From: Candidatus Hydrogenedens terephthalaticus JGI OTU-1
GTDB lineage: Bacteria > Hydrogenedentota > Hydrogenedentia > Hydrogenedentales > Hydrogenedentaceae
NCBI GenBank assembly: GCA_000493945.1
Contig: AWNW01000045.1
Coordinates: forward strand, 1,812-6,933
Direction of reading: 5' to 3'
Length of the DNA: 5,122 bases
Positions 1-5,122 of the stretch are shown piece by piece. The number at the start of each line of letters is the position of its first letter. Within the stretch, counting starts at the first letter, position 1. Under the pieces are notes generated by a model. That model ran no database searches. It saw only the letters and a list, made by a program, of their open reading frames with translations, and was not told where the DNA came from. The translations under genes were made by a program, and so were the position numbers.

Positions 1-215
1 AGTATCGTTAGTAGCCATGCCTTCAAATTAGTTCCTTTTTCAAACTGCTCATGGAAACGAAACGCTTTTACCATAGTGCTTTGTGTTAAATCCTGTGCAT
101 CTTCCCGATTACGGGTAAGACGGAAAGCAACACTGAACACGAGGTCAATATATTTTACGACTTCCTGTTCAAATTCAGGAGTATATTTTTCTATCTTTTT
201 GCCCTTTTTATTCAA
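1..215 (-). CDS. ECF-type RNA polymerase sigma factor, N-terminal part (cut by window start)
   Basis: This minus-strand frame runs off the left edge, so only 71 codons are visible. The protein would bind core RNA polymerase and direct it to a specific promoter set. Residues about 24-53 (DLVFSVAFRLTRNREDAQDL followed by TQSTMVKAFR) match sigma-70 region 2.1-2.2, the core-binding helices, with the usual R-x-RED-A-x-DLTQ pattern. Residues 61-71 (GTNLKAWLLTI) match the family's G-T/S-N-x-KAWL segment before region 2.4. Region 4 would lie outside the window. I chose a TTG start at 213-215 because it sits 5 nt after an AAAGGGG ribosome site, and the first in-frame ATG (codon 48) falls inside the conserved domain. 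A +1-frame ATG lies upstream at 244-246 (see findings). The gene is divergent from trpC and need not be related to it. Family assignment is confident; the regulon cannot be told. Confidence 0.88.
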   Translation of the reverse strand, partial: MNKKGKKIEKYTPEFEQEVVKYIDLVFSVAFRLTRNREDAQDLTQSTMVKAFRFHEQFEKGTNLKAWLLTI

Positions 216-246
216 AAAAGCCCCTTTCAAAAAAACAATATTTCAT
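208..246 (-). other. Possible 12-codon upstream reading frame overlapping the sigma-factor start
   Basis: On the minus strand an ATG at 244-246 opens a short frame (MKYCFFERGFFE, stop at 208-210) that overlaps the sigma-factor TTG in another frame. An SD-like GGAAGGA (258-264) lies 11 nt upstream. It could be a coupling leader peptide, the true sigma-factor start hidden by a T-run length error, or chance. If the -10 at 265-270 is used, the SD would sit at the transcript's extreme 5' end or be lost. Confidence 0.15.
220..227 (-). promoter_or_regulatory. Ribosome binding site of the sigma-factor gene
   Basis: Read on the minus strand this is AAAGGGGC. Its GGGG ends 5 nt before the TTG at 213-215. 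It is the main reason for placing a non-ATG start there. The spacing is at the short end of normal but acceptable. Confidence 0.55.
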
Positions 247-264
247 TATTTTTCTTATCCTTCC

Positions 265-270
265 ATTATA
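265..270 (-). promoter_or_regulatory. Candidate -10 box for the sigma-factor gene
   Basis: The minus strand reads TATAAT, a perfect sigma-70 -10 consensus. Transcription would begin near 258, giving a leader of roughly 40 nt before the TTG start. No convincing -35 box lies 16-18 nt upstream (AAAGAC or neighbours), so this may be a weak or activated promoter, or a chance match in AT-rich DNA. Confidence 0.35.
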
Positions 271-343
271 AGTTTACCAATTTCATAGTCTTTTGAGCAA
301 ACCACAAGGAATAATCGCTATTTTTTTGCTTGTATATATCAAT

Positions 344-373
344 ATGAATTTATGATAAGATTTGGAATATACT
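344..373 (+). promoter_or_regulatory. Candidate promoter for the trpCFBA operon
   Basis: A good -10 (TATACT, 368-373) is preceded after 18 nt by a partial -35 (ATGAAT, 344-349, matching TGA of TTGACA). Transcription would start near 380, leaving a leader of about 30 nt, too short for a leader-peptide attenuator, T-box or TRAP-type site. An alternative pair is TTGCTT (326-331) and TATGAT (351-356) with a 19-nt spacer. Both are sigma-70-like matches by eye in AT-rich DNA. I saw no clear operator palindrome. Confidence 0.35.
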
Positions 374-408
374 ATTGTTTTTTATTGGGGAATAAGGTCT
401 AAGTAAGT

Positions 409-1197
409 ATGATTTTAGATGAAATTGTTCAAAATAAAAAGGTTGAAGTTGAAGAAAGAAAAAGAGAAAACTCGGTAGCGTTTTTTTGTGAAAAGATAAA
501 AAATATCGAGAAACCGCGTTGTTTTATTTCATCTTTAAATCGCCCCTATCCTACCCTGATTGCAGAAATAAAAAGGCATTCTCCATCACGAGGACCTATA
601 TGGGAAGATTTAAAACCTTCGGAATTGGCTTGCCAATATCAATCTGCTGGAGCTTCTGCAATTTCTGTATTAACCGACACAAAATATTTCCATGGCCGTT
701 TGCAGGACTTACAGGAAGCCCATGAGGCGGTTCAGGTTCCCTGCCTTCGCAAAGAGTTTATTATTGACGAATATCAAATTTATGAGACGCGAGTCCATCA
801 TGCGGATACATTGCTACTAATCGTTCGAATTTTATCAGATACGCAGTTGAAAGATTTTCTAAGTTTAGGTCGGGAATTGGGAATGGAACCTCTGGTAGAG
901 GTGCATAACGAAAAGGAAGTAGAACGAGCAATAGATGCAGGTGCAAAAATTATTGGTATTAATAATCGGGACCTGGATACACTTGAAGTCAATATTGAAA
1001 CGACACTGCGTTTGAAAAGGGATATTCCTGAGGATTATATTGTAGTAAGTGAAAGCGGGATAAGTCATCCTCAAACAATACAGAAATTCTATACATGTGG
1101 TATCCAATCTTTTCTAATTGGAGAATCTATTTTATACAGTCGCAAGCCTGAAGATTTTATCCCATGGCTTTTAGGAAAAGGTAAGTATGAAGGTTAA
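409..1197 (+). CDS. trpC: Indole-3-glycerol phosphate synthase (TrpC)
   Basis: This 262-residue cytoplasmic enzyme decarboxylates and cyclises CdRP to indole-3-glycerol phosphate, the fourth step from chorismate to tryptophan. It is a single (beta/alpha)8 barrel of normal length for a stand-alone IGPS and is not fused to TrpF. Family signatures appear in order: the N-terminal helix ILDEIVQNKKVEVEERK, the strand-1 motif AEIKRHSPSRG (E53, K55), LRKEFI (K115, the general-acid lysine), LVEVH (E164), GINNRDL (N185) and SESGI (E215, S216). These correspond to the catalytic and phosphate-site residues known in the family, so the enzyme should be active. The ATG at 409 is preceded by AAGG at 394-397, a long 11-nt spacing that suggests modest initiation. 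The start fits the family's N-terminus. It is the first gene of the operon and its 3' end overlaps trpF by 11 nt. Confidence 0.97.
   Translation: MILDEIVQNKKVEVEERKRENSVAFFCEKIKNIEKPRCFISSLNRPYPTLIAEIKRHSPSRGPIWEDLKPSELACQYQSAGASAISVLTDTKYFHGRLQDLQEAHEAVQVPCLRKEFIIDEYQIYETRVHHADTLLLIVRILSDTQLKDFLSLGRELGMEPLVEVHNEKEVERAIDAGAKIIGINNRDLDTLEVNIETTLRLKRDIPEDYIVVSESGISHPQTIQKFYTCGIQSFLIGESILYSRKPEDFIPWLLGKGKYEG
1177..1181 (+). promoter_or_regulatory. Ribosome binding site of trpF inside trpC
   Basis: AAAGG lies at the end of the trpC reading frame, 5 nt before the ATG at 1187. A second SD-like TAGGA sits at 1172-1176. This supports the 1187 start and hence the 11-nt trpC/trpF overlap, typical of translational coupling. 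Confidence 0.55.
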
Positions 1198-1804
1198 AAT
1201 TTGTGGTATTACGAACAAGGAAGATGCCTTAATGGCGTGTGATGCAGGAGCAGACGCCATCGGGATTGTTATGGCTCCGGAAGCAAAGGTTCGAAATCGC
1301 TATGTGCCTTTTGAGGAAGCTATCGAAATATTGGAAGTAATTCCTCCTTTTGTGGCCACTGTAGGAGTTATTGTAAATGAGCCCATGGAAAAATGGGTTC
1401 AATATTTAACTTACTTTGACCTTATACAGATGAGTGGAGAAGAAACACCGGAAGAAATACCCTTAGGGCAATCCATTATAAAATCTTTCGCTGTAGATGA
1501 AAATTTCACACTAAAAAATATGCTGTCTTACAAAGTTCGGGGTTATTTGCTGGATGCGAAAATAGGGAAAGACCACGGAGGAACAGGAAAGGTTTGTAAT
1601 TGGGAGAAAGCACGAGAAGCAGTAGACACAGGGAAACCTATTATTCTTGCAGGGGGATTAAATATAGATAATGTTGTTGAAGCCATTCATAAAGTCCGCC
1701 CCTATGCGGTAGATGTATCCACAGGGGTGGAAGAATATCCCGGAAAAAAGGATGAAAACCTTGTCAGAGAATTTATTTACAGAGCAAAAAACGCCTTATC
1801 CTGA
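1187..1804 (+). CDS. trpF: Phosphoribosylanthranilate isomerase (TrpF)
   Basis: This 205-residue (beta/alpha)8 enzyme carries out the Amadori rearrangement of N-(5'-phosphoribosyl)anthranilate to CdRP, the substrate of the TrpC encoded just upstream. Length is normal for the family. The N-terminal KICGITN holds the catalytic base Cys (C6). LLDAK (D123) holds the general acid Asp, followed by GGTGKVCNW, where the family has GGTGKTFDW. LAGGLNIDNV (154-163) and DVSTGVEEYPGKKD (176-189) form the C-terminal phosphate-binding part. The strand-1/2 loop KVRNRYVP carries the expected RY. One oddity is IQMSGEE at 80-86, where the family normally reads QLHGDE or QLHGEE: the motif His is Ser here. The gene overlaps trpC by 11 nt, and its last 44-53 nt are also read by trpB. 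Otherwise intact and probably active. Confidence 0.95.
   Translation: MKVKICGITNKEDALMACDAGADAIGIVMAPEAKVRNRYVPFEEAIEILEVIPPFVATVGVIVNEPMEKWVQYLTYFDLIQMSGEETPEEIPLGQSIIKSFAVDENFTLKNMLSYKVRGYLLDAKIGKDHGGTGKVCNWEKAREAVDTGKPIILAGGLNIDNVVEAIHKVRPYAVDVSTGVEEYPGKKDENLVREFIYRAKNALS
1748..1752 (+). promoter_or_regulatory. SD-like site that bears on the trpB start
   Basis: AAGGA at 1748-1752 touches the ATG at 1752, too close to serve it, but sits 8 nt before an in-frame TTG at 1761. For the ATG, only a weak GGA (1742-1744) lies at good spacing. So TTG at 1761 is a serious rival start for trpB. Both choices fall inside trpF. Confidence 0.4.
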
Positions 1805-2981
1805 TGGTAAAGGCAGATATGGAGATTTCGGTGGGCGTTTTGTTCCCGAAACATTATTTGTTGCGTTAGAGGAATTGGAGCAGGTGTTCCGTTCCGCACG
1901 CGAAGATAAAGAATTTCAAAAGACTTTTCAAAGTTATGCCCGAGACTATATCGGTAGACCTACACCTTTATATTTTGCCCAACGATTAACAGAATATTTA
2001 GGAGGGGCTCAGATATATTTTAAGCGGGAAGATTTGGCTCACACGGGCGCCCATAAAATTAATAATGCATTGGGTCAATGTTTATTAACAAAGCGAATGG
2101 GGAAAACCCGGGTTATCGCAGAAACAGGAGCCGGGCAACACGGTGTAGCAACGGCTTCGGCAGCGGCTCTATTAGGGCTGGAATGTTGTATTTACATGGG
2201 CACCGAGGATATGGAGCGACAACGATTAAATGTATTTCGTATGAGGCTATTAGGGGCACAAGTTGTAGGTGTTGATGCGGGTAGCAAAACATTGAAAGAT
2301 GCTATCAATGAGGCTCTACGCGATTGGTCGTTAAATGTAAAGAATACCCATTATGTTTTGGGAACAGTTCATGGACCTCATCCATTTCCATGGATATGTC
2401 GAGAGTTTCAAAAGATAATTGGAATAGAAGCCCGACAACAAATTCTTGAACACGCAGGTAAATTACCTAACTTATTGGTTGCCTGTGTGGGTGGCGGTAG
2501 TAATTCTATTGGATTGTTTTATGAGTTTTTAAATGATAAAGATATTGAAATGGTTGGAGTTGAAGCAGGGGGAAAAGCCATTGCTCCCGGAATGCATGCG
2601 GCACGGTTTGCAGGGGGAAGTTTCGGAATGTTACATGGTGCTCAAAGTTATGTCCTACAGGACGAATTTGGGCAAATTGGAACTACTCATAGTATATCCG
2701 CGGGTCTGGATTATGCCAGTGTGGGACCGGAACATGCATGGCTTTATTCTTCCGGTAGAGTTAAGTATACCTATGCAATGGATGATGAGGCACTAAACGC
2801 ATTCCAATTATGTGCCCGATTAGAAGGGATAATTCCGGCATTGGAAAGTTCCCATGCTATTGCGTATGTATTGAAAGAAGCTCCCCGTAGGCCCCAAGAC
2901 CATATTATTCTTGTGAACCTTTCCGGTCGGGGTGATAAAGATGTTGAACATGCTTCAAAATTTATCAAACTGGATACTTAA
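1752..2981 (+). CDS. trpB: Tryptophan synthase beta chain (TrpB)
   Basis: This PLP enzyme condenses indole, channelled from TrpA, with L-serine to give tryptophan. From the ATG at 1752 it has 409 residues, close to the usual 390-410. The conserved N-terminus is PYPDGKGRYGDFGGRFVPET (15-34). The PLP Schiff-base lysine is K102 in HTGAHKINNALGQ. The catalytic Glu is E124 in AETGAGQHG. The PLP-phosphate loop is GGGSN (247-251), and DEFGQI and the C-terminal SGRGDKD are present. This marks the TrpB1 type that pairs with TrpA. The frame is open back to an ATG at 1713, but that adds 13 residues with no family match. A TTG at 1761 gives 406 residues with a better ribosome site. No usable start exists between 1761 and the conserved core, so overlap with trpF is unavoidable. 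trpA follows after 3 nt. Confidence 0.96.
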   Translation: MKTLSENLFTEQKTPYPDGKGRYGDFGGRFVPETLFVALEELEQVFRSAREDKEFQKTFQSYARDYIGRPTPLYFAQRLTEYLGGAQIYFKREDLAHTGAHKINNALGQCLLTKRMGKTRVIAETGAGQHGVATASAAALLGLECCIYMGTEDMERQRLNVFRMRLLGAQVVGVDAGSKTLKDAINEALRDWSLNVKNTHYVLGTVHGPHPFPWICREFQKIIGIEARQQILEHAGKLPNLLVACVGGGSNSIGLFYEFLNDKDIEMVGVEAGGKAIAPGMHAARFAGGSFGMLHGAQSYVLQDEFGQIGTTHSISAGLDYASVGPEHAWLYSSGRVKYTYAMDDEALNAFQLCARLEGIIPALESSHAIAYVLKEAPRRPQDHIILVNLSGRGDKDVEHASKFIKLDT

Positions 2982-2984
2982 AAT

Positions 2985-3797
2985 ATGAACAGAATTGAAG
3001 AACGATTGAAAACATTAAAACAAAACAAAGAAAAAGCCTTTGTTGCTTATATTACCGCGGGTTATCCTTCACCGGATTACTTTGAACCTATTATGCTTGC
3101 ATTGGATAAAGCCGGTGTAGATATTGTAGAAGTAGGGATTCCCTTTTCAGACCCTGTCGGAGATGGACCTGTTATTCAGGATGCTTCCTATCACGCATTA
3201 TTAAATGGAACTACTCCTGCAAAGGTATTGGAATGGGTCGCTAATTTACGCAAAAAAACCAATATCCCTATTCTCCTTTTTACCTATTTTAATCCAATTC
3301 TTGTGCAGGGTATTTCTTCATTCTTACAAAAGTCGGCTCAAATCGGTGTAGACGGAATACTCTGCGTGGATTTACCCATAGAAGAAGCAGATAACTATAA
3401 AACAGAAGCAGAAAAAAATCATCTATCAACGGTTTTTTTAGTAGCTCCGAATAGTTCCGAAGAACGAATACAACACATTGTTCAAAAATGTTCTGGCTTC
3501 GTTTATTATGTATCGCGATTAGGCGTTACTGGAGAAAAAGATACCATCGCGGCAGACCTTTCTACCTCTGTGGAACGAATAAAAAAATATACCGACTTGC
3601 CCGTAATGGTTGGATTTGGTATATCGAAGCCGGAACATGCTTCTTTTGTTGCTTCAGTATCCGATGGCGTAATTGTGGGTTCTGCTTTTGTCCGATATTT
3701 GAAAGAGCATGCAAAAAATCCTCAATGGGAAGACGGTTTTGTTAGATATGTAAAATCATTAGTAGATGCCACAAAAAAAGAAAAACAGCCTGAATAA
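2985..3797 (+). CDS. trpA: Tryptophan synthase alpha chain (TrpA)
   Basis: This 270-residue (beta/alpha)8 subunit cleaves indole-3-glycerol phosphate to indole and glyceraldehyde-3-phosphate and passes indole to TrpB in the alpha2-beta2 complex. Both catalytic acids are in their canonical places: E49 in VEVGIPFSDP and D60 in VGDGPVIQ. Other signatures are AYITAGYP (21-28), TYFNPIL (100-106), VDLPIEE (128-134), loop 6 YYVSRLGVTGEK (174-185, with the closing-loop Arg and Thr), and the phosphate site GFGIS followed by GSAFV. The N-terminus MNRIEERLKTLK is the normal start helix. The last dozen residues are Lys/Glu-rich (DATKKEKQPE) and lie beyond the conserved fold. The ribosome site is weak (CTGGA about 10 nt upstream), so translation probably depends on coupling to trpB, which ends 3 nt earlier. 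Intact and very likely functional. Confidence 0.97.
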   Translation: MNRIEERLKTLKQNKEKAFVAYITAGYPSPDYFEPIMLALDKAGVDIVEVGIPFSDPVGDGPVIQDASYHALLNGTTPAKVLEWVANLRKKTNIPILLFTYFNPILVQGISSFLQKSAQIGVDGILCVDLPIEEADNYKTEAEKNHLSTVFLVAPNSSEERIQHIVQKCSGFVYYVSRLGVTGEKDTIAADLSTSVERIKKYTDLPVMVGFGISKPEHASFVASVSDGVIVGSAFVRYLKEHAKNPQWEDGFVRYVKSLVDATKKEKQPE

Positions 3798-3805
3798 GAA
3801 ACCTC

Positions 3806-5122
3806 ATGCAATCTTTTTCCAATTCGGAAACCATTGAATATTCGTTTGATGTTTACCCTAATGTTGGAGCAGGGAATTTCGGTTATTGGGACAAGGATGA
3901 ACAGGGAAAACCCTGCTATCATCTAAATACCAAGGACAAATTAGATACGGATGTATGGCACCTGGTAGGGAATGACCACATCACAGCGACAGCACATGCA
4001 AAGGGCTTTGTGCAAATATATGCTTGGGATAGGGGTCCCCAAGTCCTGAATTATTATGACCCTGAAAATGATATGAAAGGGGGAGGCTATTACTGGATTT
4101 TTTCGGATAAAACAAGATTATGCACATACCTTGAAGAAAACCATACAAATACGAACTACGAAATTATATGGGGTTGTGGATATATTCGCAAGATTATCAA
4201 AAATTCATGCCTATGTGTAGAGGAAACCCTTTCCACTCCCGATGGTAAAGATTCTGTACTTATCCATGAATTAAAAATACAAAATATTACAAAAGAAACT
4301 CAAAACTTGCTTGTAATTCCAATATGGGAACCTAATTGGTTTCCAATCAATCCGGGGCTTATCATGACACCTCCATATAATAAATTCTGGAATATGCTTC
4401 GCAAGAGAAAAGGAAAAAAAGTTCAAAATTCGGCCAAATGCTTGATAGAGAACGATACCCTCATTGTCCAATTTACCAAAAAAAAGGAACGATTAAGTAA
4501 AAGTTCATGGTCCGTTATGCCTGTGGATACTTTTTTTATATCTTCCTTAAATAATCAAAGTCCCAAATACTTATTTACAAATAAAAATCTTTTTGAAAAG
4601 TTTATCCATTCGGTTTATAAAGAAAATATCTTTTCTCAAAAAAGGAAAACATCGGATAAGTATTGTAATCTTCTAAGTTTTGTAGAAGAGCAAAGTCTAA
4701 AAGCGGAAGAAGAAATTAGCATGAAATATATAGTTGGTTACGGCTCTATTGAAAAAATAAAAGAGTATAAATCAAAATATACTGCTTCAAAAGTTATTAC
4801 AAAAGATAAAAAATATATTTCTATTCATATACCCGAAATGGAAATGCCTATTGACAGAGAATTACGATGGCACTCTTATTACCTCCAAGCCGGGTGTGTA
4901 TATTCGGAATATTTTAACCGCTATTTTGTCGACCAAGGTTCTGCATACGGGTTTATCCATGGTGCGTCCGGTGCACCTCGGGATTGGGCGTTTTTTATTG
5001 CCCCCTTAATCTACCTGCGTCCTGACCTTGCCCGAGAAATGTTATTTTTCCTTTGCCAGTTACAGGATGAAAAAACAGGAAAGTTACCTTACGCTCTTGT
5101 TGGAAATGGAAAGGCAACAGGG
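3806..5122 (+). CDS. GH94-like (glycosyltransferase-36 type) carbohydrate-enzyme, N-terminal 439 residues (cut by window end)
   Basis: The frame is open from the ATG at 3806 to the window end, with an in-frame TGA just upstream at 3791. Residues about 20-180 look like the N-terminal beta-sandwich of GH94 glycoside phosphorylases and relatives: W51-H-L-V-GND, an aromatic-rich stretch FVQIYAWDRG (68-77), GGGYYWIFSD, then GCGYIRKI, VEETLSTPDG and ELKIQNIT. Residues about 190-330 are Lys-rich, AT-rich and poorly recognisable. From about 352 the (alpha/alpha)6-barrel part begins: RWHSYYLQAG, DQGSAYGFIHGASGAPRDWA, YLRPDLAREMLFFL. The catalytic acid of such enzymes lies further on, outside the window, so phosphorylase or hydrolase and substrate cannot be decided. 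No signal peptide is seen, suggesting a cytoplasmic protein. It starts 8 nt after trpA with no clear ribosome site or terminator between, so it is probably co-transcribed, though no link to tryptophan is known. Family recognition is by eye. Confidence 0.7.
   Translation, partial: MQSFSNSETIEYSFDVYPNVGAGNFGYWDKDEQGKPCYHLNTKDKLDTDVWHLVGNDHITATAHAKGFVQIYAWDRGPQVLNYYDPENDMKGGGYYWIFSDKTRLCTYLEENHTNTNYEIIWGCGYIRKIIKNSCLCVEETLSTPDGKDSVLIHELKIQNITKETQNLLVIPIWEPNWFPINPGLIMTPPYNKFWNMLRKRKGKKVQNSAKCLIENDTLIVQFTKKKERLSKSSWSVMPVDTFFISSLNNQSPKYLFTNKNLFEKFIHSVYKENIFSQKRKTSDKYCNLLSFVEEQSLKAEEEISMKYIVGYGSIEKIKEYKSKYTASKVITKDKKYISIHIPEMEMPIDRELRWHSYYLQAGCVYSEYFNRYFVDQGSAYGFIHGASGAPRDWAFFIAPLIYLRPDLAREMLFFLCQLQDEKTGKLPYALVGNGKATG

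Noticed and set aside
76..288. 70-codon plus-strand open frame opposite the sigma-factor gene
   Set aside because: It lies antisense to a well-matched sigma-70 region 2 coding sequence, has low-complexity composition and resembles no known protein.
761..1107. Several minus-strand open frames inside trpC
   Set aside because: They are antisense to a complete IGPS with all catalytic motifs and have no ribosome site or recognisable domain.
1713..1751. Upstream ATG giving trpB 13 extra residues (422 total)
   Set aside because: The extra residues (MYPQGWKNIPEKR) match nothing in TrpB, the ATG has no good ribosome site, and the overlap with trpF would grow to 92 nt.
1804..1869. ATG overlapping the trpF stop (TGATG), a classic coupling start
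   Set aside because: It opens a 21-codon frame that is not the TrpB frame and ends at a TAG. The TrpB core is read in another frame, so this is likely coincidence.
3798..3840. Possible terminator after trpA
   Set aside because: Only a 4-bp stem (TTCC/GGAA) is seen, it lies inside the next coding sequence, and no T-run follows it.
4271..4471. 66-codon minus-strand frame within the GH94-like gene
   Set aside because: It is antisense to a 439-codon open frame with recognisable motifs, and has no independent support.
4477..4484. A8 run as a possible frameshift site in the GH94-like gene
   Set aside because: The frame remains open on both sides and family-like motifs resume in the same frame, so no shift is needed.

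Overview
The window holds the second half of the tryptophan biosynthesis pathway as a compact, same-strand block, trpC-trpF-trpB-trpA. A divergently read sigma-factor gene lies on the left (cut by the window start) and a large GH94-like carbohydrate-enzyme gene on the right (cut by the window end). The DNA is AT-rich (roughly 40% GC by eye), genes are tightly packed, and at least one gene appears to start with TTG. This is a bacterial chromosome. An ECF-type sigma factor, separate trpC and trpF, and a GH94-like protein do not fix the phylum. A low-GC member of a lineage rich in ECF sigma factors and glycoside enzymes is plausible, but that is only an impression.

Layout: bases 1-215 (minus strand) encode the N-terminal 71 codons of an ECF sigma factor, mostly sigma-70 region 2. 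Bases 216-408 are the only real intergenic space, a divergent promoter region with candidate -10 boxes on both strands. It has too little room after the best trp promoter for an attenuator or riboswitch, and I saw no RNA gene or terminator hairpin in it. Then come trpC (409-1197), trpF (1187-1804), trpB (about 1752-2981) and trpA (2985-3797). From 3806 to the end runs an open frame of 439 codons for the GH94-like protein.

How the genes work together: TrpF isomerises phosphoribosylanthranilate to CdRP, TrpC closes the indole ring to give indole-3-glycerol phosphate, and the TrpA-TrpB complex turns that plus serine into tryptophan. All four proteins keep most of their expected catalytic residues, so the module looks functional. 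The genes for the first steps (trpE, trpG, trpD) are not in this window. Junctions are an 11-nt overlap (C/F), an overlap of at least 44 nt (F/B), a 3-nt gap (B/A) and an 8-nt gap (A/GH94-like), which points to one transcript.

The window is mostly ordinary metabolism. The points most worth a second look are the unavoidable long trpF/trpB overlap, the Ser in place of His in the TrpF QLHG motif, the ambiguous sigma-factor start at two T-runs, and the unclassified GH94-like gene attached to the trp operon. I found no sign of a new defence system or mobile element.
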